Assembly: GCF_003957515.1 (NCBI RefSeq)
Contig: NZ_RQXW01000008.1
Coordinates: 1 to 64,000, forward strand
Reading direction: 5' to 3'
Length of the DNA stretch: 64,000 nucleotides
DNA from: Amphritea opalescens
Lineage (GTDB): Bacteria > Pseudomonadota > Gammaproteobacteria > Pseudomonadales > Balneatricaceae
Shown: piece after piece, positions 45,730 through 54,502 of the stretch
Layout: the number at the start of each line of letters is the position of its first letter
Position numbering within the stretch: the stretch's first letter is position 1
Notes under the pieces: generated by a model
Told to the model about the DNA's origin: nothing
The model's database searches: none
Seen by the model: the letters and a program-made list of their open reading frames with translations, nothing else
Position numbers and translations under genes: made by a program

Positions 45730-47160
45730 TTAAAGCGCGTTTTTAATCTGCTCTCTGACCTGTTCTGCTTCCCGTTGACGCTCTTCCAATCTGGCGATAT
45801 CACTGCTGCTGAGTCCTTTTTCGCGTAGGGCGAATTTAATCTGTTGCAGTGCTTTATCGGTAGCCCCTATCAATAGGAAGTATTCGACTCGGGCTTCGTG
45901 GACACCCAAGGTATTACCGGCTAATCCTTGGGTTTCGGCTAATTCATACCAGATAAAACTATTATCAGGAAAGCGTTGGCTTAATTCACTCAGTATGCGG
46001 GCTGCTTTTTTATACTGACGGTTAGCGCTCAGTGCTTTGGCGTAGCGCTGCCTGACGGGGTAGCTGTCGGGGTAAAGCTTATCCAGCTGTTCCATCTGCC
46101 GTAACGCATCCTGTGTTTCGCCAGCGGCGAGTGCGAGTTCGGCGTAGGTCAGACGGATATAGAGATGTTGCTGTAAGTTACTGGGTAAGCTTTTTAATGC
46201 GGTTTTGGCTTGGCTATAATCACCTTTTTTTATCAGGGCTAGGGCTAAGCCATAGTTACTCAGTTGGTCATCGGCAGCGCTGAGTTGGTAGCCCTTAATG
46301 AGCTGATTAATATCCTTGGTGTAATACACTTCTACCCTTTTTTTCAGCAGTTGGTAGTCGTAGCCTTGCTTCTTGTAGGTGGGTTTAGGCAGTTGGCTTG
46401 CTCGGTTTTCGGCGTCCGCTATGCGGGATTCAGTGACGGGGTGAGTCAGCAAAAACTCCGGAGGATTTTGTCCGAGAAAGCGACTAGAGCGCTGTAATCG
46501 GGAAAACATGCGTGGCATAGCATAGGGGTCAAAGCCGGAGTTAGCCATATTCAACATACCGATACGGTCTGCTTCTTGTTCGTTACGGCGGGTAAAGTTG
46601 ATACTGGCTTGTTGGCCTGCCGCCATTGATGACGTAATACCGGCCATGCCCGCTTGAGAATCGGCACTGGCAATCAGGATGCTGGCTAAAATACCGGCCA
46701 GTAGTAAGGGCGTGTTGCGGCGGCTCTCTTCTAATTGTTGTGCGTAATGGCGTTGCGATAGGTGGGCAAGCTCGTGGGCAATGACCGATGCAAATTCCTG
46801 TTCATCTTGAGCGCTGAGTAGTAAACCAGCATTGATTCCGACAACGCCACCCGGCACGGCAAAAGCGTTTAACGCGGCGGTGTCGAGTACGATTAGCGCT
46901 AGGCGGTGATCCTGTAGTTGACTATTTGCCGCGATTTTCCACAGTAGGCCATCGATATAATTAACCAGCAGTGGGTCGCCATATTCTGCTGCGCTACCCC
47001 GTAGCATCCTGGCCCAAGTGCGGCCTAGTTGATATTCCTGCTCAAGTGAAATAGTGGCGGAGCTGTTGGCTATTAGAGGGAGTTCATTGGCCTGTATCGG
47101 CGAGACGGCACTCAGCGATAGGATGCCCGCTAATAGATATCGTGTAAGTCCAGTTCGCAA
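45730..47160 (-). CDS. bepA: Beta-barrel assembly-enhancing protease BepA
   Basis: BepA is a periplasmic M48 metalloprotease that helps fold or degrade LptD and other outer-membrane proteins. A signal peptide (to about residue 24) precedes the protease domain with HELAH (His129, Glu130, His133). The GGVVGINAGL and FTRRNEQEADRIGM blocks follow, the latter supplying the third zinc ligand. Four or more TPR repeats fill about residues 290-470. The gene diverges from tusA, an arrangement seen in related bacteria. Confidence 0.94.
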   Translation of the reverse strand: MRTGLTRYLLAGILSLSAVSPIQANELPLIANSSATISLEQEYQLGRTWARMLRGSAAEYGDPLLVNYIDGLLWKIAANSQLQDHRLALIVLDTAALNAFAVPGGVVGINAGLLLSAQDEQEFASVIAHELAHLSQRHYAQQLEESRRNTPLLLAGILASILIASADSQAGMAGITSSMAAGQQASINFTRRNEQEADRIGMLNMANSGFDPYAMPRMFSRLQRSSRFLGQNPPEFLLTHPVTESRIADAENRASQLPKPTYKKQGYDYQLLKKRVEVYYTKDINQLIKGYQLSAADDQLSNYGLALALIKKGDYSQAKTALKSLPSNLQQHLYIRLTYAELALAAGETQDALRQMEQLDKLYPDSYPVRQRYAKALSANRQYKKAARILSELSQRFPDNSFIWYELAETQGLAGNTLGVHEARVEYFLLIGATDKALQQIKFALREKGLSSSDIARLEERQREAEQVREQIKNAL

Positions 47161-47280
47161 TTTTTTGATCCTTATACTGGGTTTCTGTGGCCACAGAAAC
47201 AGTTAAGTGTAATTGTGGTTTATAATACCCCGTTTTTTGGTATATATTGCTGTCCTCTTAACTGTATCAGGACATTTTTT

Positions 47281-47517
47281 ATGACTGAGTCCCACTGGGA
47301 TGAACAACTCGACACCTGCGGGCTAAATTGTCCGTTGCCTTTATTGAAAGCAAAGCAGGCGTTACATAAACTGGCGTCGGGTAAAATTCTCAAAGTGGTG
47401 GCAACAGATGCTGGATCACAGCGGGATTTTAAGGCCTTTGTCGATCAATCTGACCATCAGATGCTGGAATCGTTCAGCGAAGGTGGTCGGTATACTTATT
47501 TTATCCAGCGCGGTTAA
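47281..47517 (+). CDS. tusA: TusA-family sulfur carrier protein
   Basis: This 78-residue protein has the family motif CPLP in TCGLNCPLPLLKAKQAL, whose first Cys carries sulfur. TusA proteins pass sulfur from cysteine desulfurase to tRNA thiolation and other routes. ATG 47281 has AGGA 8 bases before it; a longer frame starting at 47215 lacks support. It is followed 11 bases later by perM. An extra Cys (CGLNC) precedes the motif by four residues. Confidence 0.9.
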   Translation: MTESHWDEQLDTCGLNCPLPLLKAKQALHKLASGKILKVVATDAGSQRDFKAFVDQSDHQMLESFSEGGRYTYFIQRG

Positions 47518-47528
47518 GGGAGCAAAGT

Positions 47529-48614
47529 GTGAGAAAAATTTTCAACAAGTGGATCGATAACTACTTTTCCAATGAAGAAGTCATTCTGTTGTTGGTGCTT
47601 TTGGCGGGCGCCTTGGGGGTTATTCTCTATTTGGGACAGGCGCTAACACCGGTCTTTATCAGTATTATTCTCGCATTTCTAATGCAGGGCATGATTATCT
47701 GGTTGAAAGAGCATCATGTACCTCACCTTGCATCCGTGATGCTGGTCTTTACCTTCTTTATTGGTGCGTTGCTATCGTTGCTACTGTTTATTATGCCGCT
47801 GGCGTGGAAACAATCGGTTAACCTGTTTAATGAGTTGCCGGGGATGGTGACTCAGGCCAAAGAAGTTCTGTTATTGTTACCGCAGCAGTATCCTGATGTT
47901 TTCTCAGAACAGCAGATTACTCAAATTATCGATTTGACCACGACCGAGCTAAGAAAGTTGGGGCAGATGGTCGTAACCTATTCCTTGAGCTCGATTACGG
48001 GATTAGTCGCGTTGCTTATCTATGTGGTCTTAGTGCCGATTTTGGTATTTTTCTTTTTAAAAGATGGCAGCAACCTAGTGCGTTGGTGGGTCTCTTTTCT
48101 ACCACAAAAGAAAGCGATGCTTACCCAAGTTTGGACTGAAATGGATCAACAGATCGCCAATTATGTCCGCGGTAAGGTGATAGAGATTGTTATTGTTGGC
48201 TCAGTTACCTATGCCGCCTTCACGCTGCTCGGTATCAATTATGCGGCTCTGTTAGGCATTATGGTGGGGCTGTCGGTGCTGATACCCTATATTGGTGCCG
48301 CACTGGTTACATTACCCGTTGCTTTGATCGGCTTCTTTCAATGGGGTTGGACGAATGAGTTTTGGTACTTGATGCTGGCCTACGGCATTATTCAAGCGCT
48401 CGATGGTAATGTGTTAGTACCACTACTGTTTTCGGAAGCGGTTAATCTGCATCCTGTCTCTATTATTATTGCGGTGTTAGTGTTTGGTAGTGTTTGGGGG
48501 TTCTGGGGTGTATTTTTTGCCATCCCACTGGCTACCCTTATCAAGGCTATTTTGAATGCTTGGCCGAAAAGCCATGCCTTTGTCCAAGACGATAGAAGCG
48601 CCGAGACTAAATAA
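47529..48614 (+). CDS. perM: AI-2E family transporter PerM
   Basis: A 361-residue membrane protein of the PerM/AI-2E transporter family, with eight hydrophobic segments. Typical parts are PVFISIILAFLMQGMIIWL, VPILVFFFLKDG and the conserved GINYAALLGIMVGLSVLIPYIGA and LDGNVLVPLLFSEAVNLHPV. The transported substrate is not known; related proteins export AI-2 or act in Na+/H+ exchange. It begins at GTG 47529, preceded by AGGGAG, directly after tusA. Confidence 0.92.
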   Translation: MRKIFNKWIDNYFSNEEVILLLVLLAGALGVILYLGQALTPVFISIILAFLMQGMIIWLKEHHVPHLASVMLVFTFFIGALLSLLLFIMPLAWKQSVNLFNELPGMVTQAKEVLLLLPQQYPDVFSEQQITQIIDLTTTELRKLGQMVVTYSLSSITGLVALLIYVVLVPILVFFFLKDGSNLVRWWVSFLPQKKAMLTQVWTEMDQQIANYVRGKVIEIVIVGSVTYAAFTLLGINYAALLGIMVGLSVLIPYIGAALVTLPVALIGFFQWGWTNEFWYLMLAYGIIQALDGNVLVPLLFSEAVNLHPVSIIIAVLVFGSVWGFWGVFFAIPLATLIKAILNAWPKSHAFVQDDRSAETK

Positions 48615-48632
48615 TAAAAGCGACCCTAAAAT

Positions 48633-49667
48633 ATGCCTCCTCAGACATATACGCACGAGTCATTAGGCTCTGCCGACCTGACGCTTAATTCGATACTTGA
48701 TCTGATCGTCGAAGGTATTTGGGATTGGAATGGTGAAACCGGCAACGTTGTGCGTAGTCCTGGTTGGTATCGTATGCTGGGCTATCCTGTAGGGGTTTTG
48801 CTGCCGGATGTGTTTACCTGGGAGGAAATAATTCATCCCAATGAATATGCCGATGTGATGTTACATATCGAGCAGTACATCAATGGTGAAAGCGATGTCT
48901 ATCATATTGAGTATCGGTGTAAAAAGCTTGATGGTAGTTATCTCTGGATCGAAGATAGGGCGCGAGCGGTACAGCGCGATAGCGATGGTATTGTTACGCG
49001 GTTGATCGGTAGTCATCATGATATTCATGATCGTAAAATGGCTGAGGAAGAACTGGAACGGCAAACCTTATTACTTCAACAGGGTAATCAAACCCTTGAG
49101 AGGTTGCTAGCTCATAAAGCTGAAGCCTTAGAGGCAAGTAATCGCCAGTTGCAGGAACAGATAGTTAAGGTTGAACGAATTTCTCATACCGATGCGCTAA
49201 CTCGGGTCGCTAACCGTGAAAAAGCGAATCTAGAGCTAACTAAAGAGATATCCCGTTCTCAGCGTTATAATCACCCCTTGTCGTTAGTTTTTTTTGATAT
49301 CAATGATTTTAAGCTGATCAATGATAACTATGGTCATAATGTTGGTGATCAGGTATTGGTTGAGCTGGCAAAGAGGGTCTCTTTGGCGCTGCGGAGTATT
49401 GATAGTCTCGCGCGTTGGGGTGGGGACGAGTTTTTGATTATCTTGCCGAGTTCAGATCTGCAACAAACATCCGGCGTGGTTTTAAAGTTGCAATCTGTGA
49501 TTGCGGCAACAGCCTTCGTGAATAATATCGATCTTGAATGCAGTTTTGGTGCGGTTGAGTACCAGCAAAATGAAACCATGGTTGAACTGTTTCAGCGGGC
49601 GGATCATGCGATGTATGAGGACAAAGATCCTGAGGCTTTCAGCGCGAGAAAAAAGATCACTGATTGA
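48633..49667 (+). CDS. PAS-GGDEF diguanylate cyclase
   Basis: The 344-residue protein makes c-di-GMP from two GTP. An N-terminal PAS domain (about residues 15-135, with WDWNGETGNVVRSPGWYRML and the C-terminal RLIGSHHDIHDRK) and a coiled linker lead to a GGDEF domain (from about 180). The active-site GGDEF (263-267) is intact and RSID (254-257) is a good inhibitory I-site five residues upstream. No membrane segment is seen, so it senses a cytoplasmic signal. It follows perM by 18 bases. Confidence 0.94.
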   Translation: MPPQTYTHESLGSADLTLNSILDLIVEGIWDWNGETGNVVRSPGWYRMLGYPVGVLLPDVFTWEEIIHPNEYADVMLHIEQYINGESDVYHIEYRCKKLDGSYLWIEDRARAVQRDSDGIVTRLIGSHHDIHDRKMAEEELERQTLLLQQGNQTLERLLAHKAEALEASNRQLQEQIVKVERISHTDALTRVANREKANLELTKEISRSQRYNHPLSLVFFDINDFKLINDNYGHNVGDQVLVELAKRVSLALRSIDSLARWGGDEFLIILPSSDLQQTSGVVLKLQSVIAATAFVNNIDLECSFGAVEYQQNETMVELFQRADHAMYEDKDPEAFSARKKITD

Positions 49668-49747
49668 GCGTTGTGCTCGTGTCGATTGATTTGCTTATGC
49701 ATGGTTGAAGCGGAAAGGTATCTGTTTTTATATAAGAGTATTCAATA

Positions 49748-49766
49748 CCCTGCCCGGCGGGCAGGG
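49748..49766. terminator. GC-rich hairpin between convergent genes
   Basis: CCCTGCCC and GGGCAGGG form a perfect 8-bp stem around GGC. There is no T tract on either side. It lies between the diguanylate cyclase and bcp genes, so it may end transcription with help, or act in mRNA stability. Confidence 0.55.
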
Positions 49767-49808
49767 CTATTACGAAGGAGCGTTGTTTTCGATCAACGCT
49801 GTTTCATC

Positions 49809-50276
49809 TTATAGCGCTTTTGCCGCTTCGAGTACTTCGGCAACATGTTCTTTGACCTTCACTTTACGCCACTCTTTACGCAGTACGCCTTCAGCATCAA
49901 TTAGAAAGGTGCTGCGTTCAATCCCCATATGCTCTTTGCCATAGAGTTTCTTCAATTTAATAACATCAAATAGCTGACACAATGTTTCATCTGGGTCGCT
50001 GATGAGTTCGAAGGGAAAGGCTTGTTTGGCTTTAAAGTTTTCATGGGCGCGCATACCGTCCCGTGAAACACCGAAGATCTGAGTGTTGGCCTCTTGGAAT
50101 TGATCATAGAGATCACGAAAATCTTGCCCCTCGGTGGTGCAGCCAGGGGTGCTGTCTTTAGGATAAAAATAGATAACCACGTTGGAACCTTTGAGTTCGG
50201 ATAGCGTCACAGTGGTATCGCTGGTGGCTACAGCAGTGAAGTCGGTTACTGGCTGATCAATTATTGGCTGGCTCAT
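49809..50276 (-). CDS. bcp: Thiol peroxidase Bcp (PrxQ-type peroxiredoxin)
   Basis: The 155-residue protein reduces hydrogen peroxide and organic peroxides. The peroxidatic Cys46 lies in YFYPKDSTPGCTTEG. The resolving Cys found five residues later in E. coli Bcp is absent (EGQDFRD). Only Cys100 (DETLCQLF) remains, a position kept in many Bcp proteins but not normally essential. It may work as a 1-Cys enzyme. A ribosome binding site AAGGAAA precedes the ATG. It diverges from dapA. Confidence 0.93.
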   Translation of the reverse strand: MSQPIIDQPVTDFTAVATSDTTVTLSELKGSNVVIYFYPKDSTPGCTTEGQDFRDLYDQFQEANTQIFGVSRDGMRAHENFKAKQAFPFELISDPDETLCQLFDVIKLKKLYGKEHMGIERSTFLIDAEGVLRKEWRKVKVKEHVAEVLEAAKAL

Positions 50277-50500
50277 GTATTTTCCTTAAAATCGGGCTTA
50301 AAAACGACGCTTATCTTATTGATATCAGTTAGAATGATACGCTTTTTATACGATAACAGATTACACAGTTTTGGCAGCCACTTTAACCATCGTTTTTTGA
50401 ATTTTCAGATTACGCTAACTTATTGAGCTGAAATGGGTTGAGCCGCAAAACGCAGGCAAGTACCATAGACCATTCTGTATACCTCTTGATGGAGACCATG

Positions 50501-51376
50501 ATGATTACTGGCAGCATTGTTGCTCTTGTTACCCCGATGAATTCAAACGGTGATGTCGATTGGGACGCGCTGGATAAACTGGTTGATTTTCATCTGGAGA
50601 AGGGCACCGACTCAATTGTCGCGGTTGGCACCAGCGGCGAATCAGCAACTCTGAACTGTGATGAGCACTGTCAGGTCATTAAACGGGTCGTTGATCGAGT
50701 TGCTGGCGCGATTCCGGTCATTGCCGGTACCGGCGCTAACTCTACCCAAGAAGCGATTGAGCTAACGACAGCGGCTAAAAATGTTGGTGTTGATGCCTGT
50801 TTGTTGGTGACGCCTTATTACAACAAGCCGACCCAAGAAGGCTTGTTCCTGCATTTTAAAACCATTGCTGAAGCGGTCGATATTCCACAGATTCTTTATA
50901 ACGTGCCGGGCCGCACGGCTTGCGACATGCTGGCTGAAACGGTTTTACGTCTAGCTGAGATACCGAACATTATCGGTATTAAAGAGGCTACTGGTGATCT
51001 TGATCGTGCGAAAACCTTGATTGATGCGGCGCCGAAAGAGTTTGCGATCTATTCAGGAGATGACGGTACTGCGGTTGAACTCATGCTGCTAGGTGGTGAC
51101 GGTAATATCTCCGTAACGGCCAATGTTGCTCCATCGCAGATGGGCGAGCTTTGCCGTTTGGCCATTGCCGGTGAGGTTGAGGCGGCTCGTGCGCTACAGG
51201 CATCTTTAATGCCACTGCATACGGCGATGTTTGTCGAATCTAACCCTATTCCTGTGAAATGGGCCGTGTCAGAAATGGGCTTGATAGGATTAGGTACTCG
51301 GTTGCCGCTAACAGTGTTGTCTGAGCAATACCACAATCAAGTACGTGAAGCGCTGAAAGCCTGCGAAATTATCTGA
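50501..51376 (+). CDS. dapA: 4-hydroxy-tetrahydrodipicolinate synthase DapA
   Basis: DapA condenses pyruvate with aspartate semialdehyde at the first step of lysine and diaminopimelate synthesis. The family start [13 protein letters not shown], the Thr pair in VGTSGES, the Tyr in YNVPGRT and the Schiff-base Lys in IGIKEATGD are all seen. The 292-residue length from ATG 50501 is exactly usual, with GGAG six bases upstream. bamC follows by 18 bases, as in many gammaproteobacteria. Confidence 0.97.
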   Translation: MITGSIVALVTPMNSNGDVDWDALDKLVDFHLEKGTDSIVAVGTSGESATLNCDEHCQVIKRVVDRVAGAIPVIAGTGANSTQEAIELTTAAKNVGVDACLLVTPYYNKPTQEGLFLHFKTIAEAVDIPQILYNVPGRTACDMLAETVLRLAEIPNIIGIKEATGDLDRAKTLIDAAPKEFAIYSGDDGTAVELMLLGGDGNISVTANVAPSQMGELCRLAIAGEVEAARALQASLMPLHTAMFVESNPIPVKWAVSEMGLIGLGTRLPLTVLSEQYHNQVREALKACEII

Positions 51377-51394
51377 AACTAACGGACAAGCATA

Positions 51395-52756
51395 ATGAGA
51401 ATAATTGCCTTGTTGCCTCTGGCAGCAGCTGTGTTAAGTATTGCTGGATGTGGTTCTTACTCAAACCCGATTTACGGTGAGAATGGAATTATCAACGATC
51501 GCAGCCAAAACTACGAAGAGGCGCAGGCAACTAAACGACTCGAGCTACCGCCTTCTCTTCAGGATCGCTCTAAACCGATGCAGGATGCGTTGGATATTCC
51601 AAATGCTGGGCAGACCGCCTCGCAGCGCAGTAGAAGTTTTTCGGTTCCTCGTCCAGAGTTCTTCTATGCTGATGCCGGTAATGGTTCGGTTAATCTGAAG
51701 CGTGAAGATGGCGAGAAAATTTTGGTCGTTGATGAGCCTATCGGCGATGTTTGGGTGCAGTTGCAGGATTTCTGGCGCTTTAACAATATTGGCTTAGCTA
51801 AATCAGCGCCACAAGAAGGGGTTATTGAAACCGATTGGATCGATGTGGATGCTAAAGAGCTAAGTTTTGTCGATAGTATGATTAAACGGCTGACGTTCCA
51901 AGATATCGACGGTCCTGTTAGCGATAAGCTGCGGGTGTCGGTGCGTCCGGTTGCGGATGACTATAATCGAACCAGTATTACGATGCAGCATGTGCGGGTG
52001 GCGCAGGACGAGAAAGATCAACCGGTTAGCTGGAGTGATGACGCGACAGATGTTGGTTATAAAACCGATATGATGTTTGAAATGCTGCGTTATCTGAGTA
52101 AGTCGACCAGTAATAGCGAGAGCATGAGTATGCTTGAGCTGCGTCGCCAACAAAATAACCTGCCGCAGATGGGCCGTGATTCTAAAGGCTTCCCTGCGCT
52201 GAAGATTACCGTGCCGGTTGATCAGGCATGGGCAGAGATTATTCAGGCGATCGATCAGACCGACCTTGATGTAGGTACCCGCGATCAACAAGCAGGTATT
52301 ATTTATATGACCTACACGACGTCAACACCGTTTGAAGATACTGAAAAGATGGGCTTCTTTGAGTGGTTACATTCCGACCGTGACGAGATTACCTTTGATA
52401 GTGGTAATGCGTTTGGTCGGGCACTCGGGTTTGATGACGATGAAGAGGATGGCGCGCCTTCTTATAGCACCAATAAGGTTAATGGTGGCAAAGAAGCTAT
52501 CGATAAGAGCGAGGACCTTGCTAATCAAAAAGGCTTTAAGATTTGGCTAGGTGGCGAAGTGTTATACATCTTTTCAGATGATAAGGACGCTGTCTACAAT
52601 GACGAGTCAGGCAAGTATGAACATGTGGGCCAATATCAGCTACATATGAATCGTACCGCCAGCGGTGTATTTTTAACGGTTAAAACGCCGGACGGCTATT
52701 CTGCACCGGCGGTTGTGGCTGATGAGATACTGTGGCAAATCAAAGAGAAGATTTGA
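51395..52756 (+). CDS. bamC: Outer-membrane assembly lipoprotein BamC
   Basis: BamC is a lipoprotein of the BAM complex, which inserts beta-barrel proteins into the outer membrane. A lipoprotein signal (LPLAAAVLSIAGC, Cys at about residue 19), an unstructured segment that binds BamD (LELPPSLQD) and two helix-grip domains can be recognised. The protein has 453 residues, longer than the roughly 340-370 usual for BamC; the extra sequence lies mostly in the second half (an acidic insert around FDDDEEDGAPSYSTNKV). Its neighbour dapA supports the identity. Confidence 0.92.
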   Translation: MRIIALLPLAAAVLSIAGCGSYSNPIYGENGIINDRSQNYEEAQATKRLELPPSLQDRSKPMQDALDIPNAGQTASQRSRSFSVPRPEFFYADAGNGSVNLKREDGEKILVVDEPIGDVWVQLQDFWRFNNIGLAKSAPQEGVIETDWIDVDAKELSFVDSMIKRLTFQDIDGPVSDKLRVSVRPVADDYNRTSITMQHVRVAQDEKDQPVSWSDDATDVGYKTDMMFEMLRYLSKSTSNSESMSMLELRRQQNNLPQMGRDSKGFPALKITVPVDQAWAEIIQAIDQTDLDVGTRDQQAGIIYMTYTTSTPFEDTEKMGFFEWLHSDRDEITFDSGNAFGRALGFDDDEEDGAPSYSTNKVNGGKEAIDKSEDLANQKGFKIWLGGEVLYIFSDDKDAVYNDESGKYEHVGQYQLHMNRTASGVFLTVKTPDGYSAPAVVADEILWQIKEKI

Positions 52757-52804
52757 TCGGCTTAAAAGCTGAAGCCTAGCTTTATTAGGTGATAGATAAA
52801 CGTT

Positions 52805-52836
52805 AAAAGGGCCTCGTAATTGAAGGCCCTTTTTTT
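52805..52836 (+). terminator. Terminator after bamC
   Basis: AAAAGGGCCT (52805-52814) pairs with AGGCCCTTTT (52824-52833), and a long T tract follows. The next gene starts 26 bases later. Confidence 0.92.
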
Positions 52837-52861
52837 ATTGTTAACGTGATGGAAAAGAGCG

Positions 52862-53815
52862 ATGAAAGCAGTATTTCTAGATCTAAATAGTCTTGATTGT
52901 GATGACCTTAATCTCGCCGAGTTGAAGGCTCAGTTTACAGAATTCAACGGATATCCAGCCACGAGCCAGCAGCAGGTTGCAGCACGGATCGCGGGTGCGG
53001 ATGTTGTTATTGTCAATAAGGTAGAGCTGGATGGTGCCGCGCTAGCAGGTGCCACTCAGTTGAAGCATGTGTGTATCGCCGCGACGGGCACTAATAATGT
53101 GGATCTTCAGGCTGCTGCCGACAACGGTATTACGGTGTCTAATTGTCAGGCATATGGCACAGCGTCGGTGGTCCAGCATGTGATGTCGATGATGTTGGCT
53201 CTGCATACCAACCTCATTGCCTATAATGAAGCTGCGCGTAATGGTCAGTGGGCGCAGGCTGAGCAGTTTTGCTTGCTGGATTATCCGATTCAGGAGCTTA
53301 ACGGAAAAACTTTGGGTATTGTTGGCTATGGAAACTTAGGGGCGAGTGTCGCTCAATTGGCCAGCGCTTTTGGAATGAAGGTGTTAGTCGCGCAACGTAT
53401 TGGTGGTGATACGGTGGCGGGGCGTGTTGCGCTGGAAGAGTTGCTGTCACAGGTTGATGTGTTGAGTCTGCATTGTCCGTTAACGGCGCAGACCCGTGAT
53501 CTTATTGATGCCGATGCGATTGTACAGATGAAAACCGGTGCTTTTATTATCAATGCGGCCCGTGGCGGTATCGTCAATGAGGCGGCACTGGCTGCTGCGT
53601 TGCGTAGTGGCAAGTTAGCCGGTGCCGCGACCGATGTGTTAATACAAGAGCCGCCGGTGGATGGTAATCCGCTGTTGGCCGATGATATTCCAAACCTAAT
53701 TGTAACGCCCCATAGCGCTTGGGGCAGTGTGCAGGCGCGTCAACGTATTGTCGAGCAGCTTACGGAAACCATCGAAGGTTTAAAGCGGGGTGAGCGCATT
53801 CGCGTGGTGAATTGA
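52862..53815 (+). CDS. D-2-hydroxyacid dehydrogenase, hydroxypyruvate/glycerate type
   Basis: This 317-residue NAD(P)-dependent enzyme belongs to the D-isomer 2-hydroxyacid dehydrogenases. The Rossmann motif is GIVGYGNLGASVA. NAARGGIVNEAAL carries the catalytic Arg, IQEPPVDGNPLL the region of the Glu, and VTPHSAWGS the His. Compared with relatives it is nearest in style to glycerate/hydroxypyruvate dehydrogenase. After the second beta-strand, VLVAQR lacks the usual Asp, so NADPH use is possible. It stands alone behind a terminator. Confidence 0.87.
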   Translation: MKAVFLDLNSLDCDDLNLAELKAQFTEFNGYPATSQQQVAARIAGADVVIVNKVELDGAALAGATQLKHVCIAATGTNNVDLQAAADNGITVSNCQAYGTASVVQHVMSMMLALHTNLIAYNEAARNGQWAQAEQFCLLDYPIQELNGKTLGIVGYGNLGASVAQLASAFGMKVLVAQRIGGDTVAGRVALEELLSQVDVLSLHCPLTAQTRDLIDADAIVQMKTGAFIINAARGGIVNEAALAAALRSGKLAGAATDVLIQEPPVDGNPLLADDIPNLIVTPHSAWGSVQARQRIVEQLTETIEGLKRGERIRVVN

Positions 53816-53862
53816 GCTAGATTTCCATTGATAGCGACCCGTAAGGGTTAAGGTGCCTCTGG

Positions 53863-54501
53863 TTAGAAGGGGCAGGGTGCGTTAAAGGATAACCGCGCCT
53901 GACTGACCGGATGGTTAAAGCTTAGGGATTGAGCATGTAGTAGTAAGCGCTCGGAACGTTCTCGTTGGTCTGGCTGAGCATAGAAACGGTCACCAAGAAT
54001 AGGGTGTCCAAGGTACTGCATGTGGACGCGCAATTGGTGCGAGCGGCCAGTAATCGGTGTGAGTTCGACCCGAGTCGCATTATCTAAGGGTTCGATGACC
54101 CGCCATCGGGTCTGCGCCGGTTTACCCTGTTCATGATCGACTATCTGTAAAGGGCGGTTTTCCCAGTCGCAGCGCAGTGGTTGATCCACCGTACCGCAGG
54201 AGGCTAGTAACTTGCCACCGACAATCGCTTGATAGCTTTTTTCGGTGAGCCGATCTTGAAACTGAATGCTGAGATGGCGGTGGCTTTCTTTGCTGAGCCC
54301 CAACACCATAATGCCTGAGGTGGGGTAATCGAGTCGGTGCACGATGAGAGCGGTTGGAAAAAACGGCAACACTCGACGCCAGAGGCAATCCTGTTTGTCC
54401 TCTCCGCGACCCGGCACGGAGAGTAGATCAGGATCTTTGTTGACCACTAGGATGTCGTTATCGGCGAAAAGAATCGCGTGTTCATCAATAACGGGTGTCA
54501 T
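53863..54501 (-). CDS. rluA: Pseudouridine synthase RluA
   Basis: RluA isomerises uridine in 23S rRNA (U746) and some tRNAs (U32). The catalytic aspartate lies in HRLDYPTSG. LLSVPGRGE, CDWENRP and ITGRSHQLRVHMQYLGHPILGDRFYA are strongly RluA-like. ATG 54499-54501 starts one base after the rlmD stop, so I choose it over a frame starting 28 codons earlier inside rlmD. The product is about 212 residues, normal for RluA. Confidence 0.92.
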   Translation of the reverse strand: MTPVIDEHAILFADNDILVVNKDPDLLSVPGRGEDKQDCLWRRVLPFFPTALIVHRLDYPTSGIMVLGLSKESHRHLSIQFQDRLTEKSYQAIVGGKLLASCGTVDQPLRCDWENRPLQIVDHEQGKPAQTRWRVIEPLDNATRVELTPITGRSHQLRVHMQYLGHPILGDRFYAQPDQRERSERLLLHAQSLSFNHPVSQARLSFNAPCPF

Positions 54502-54502
54502 C

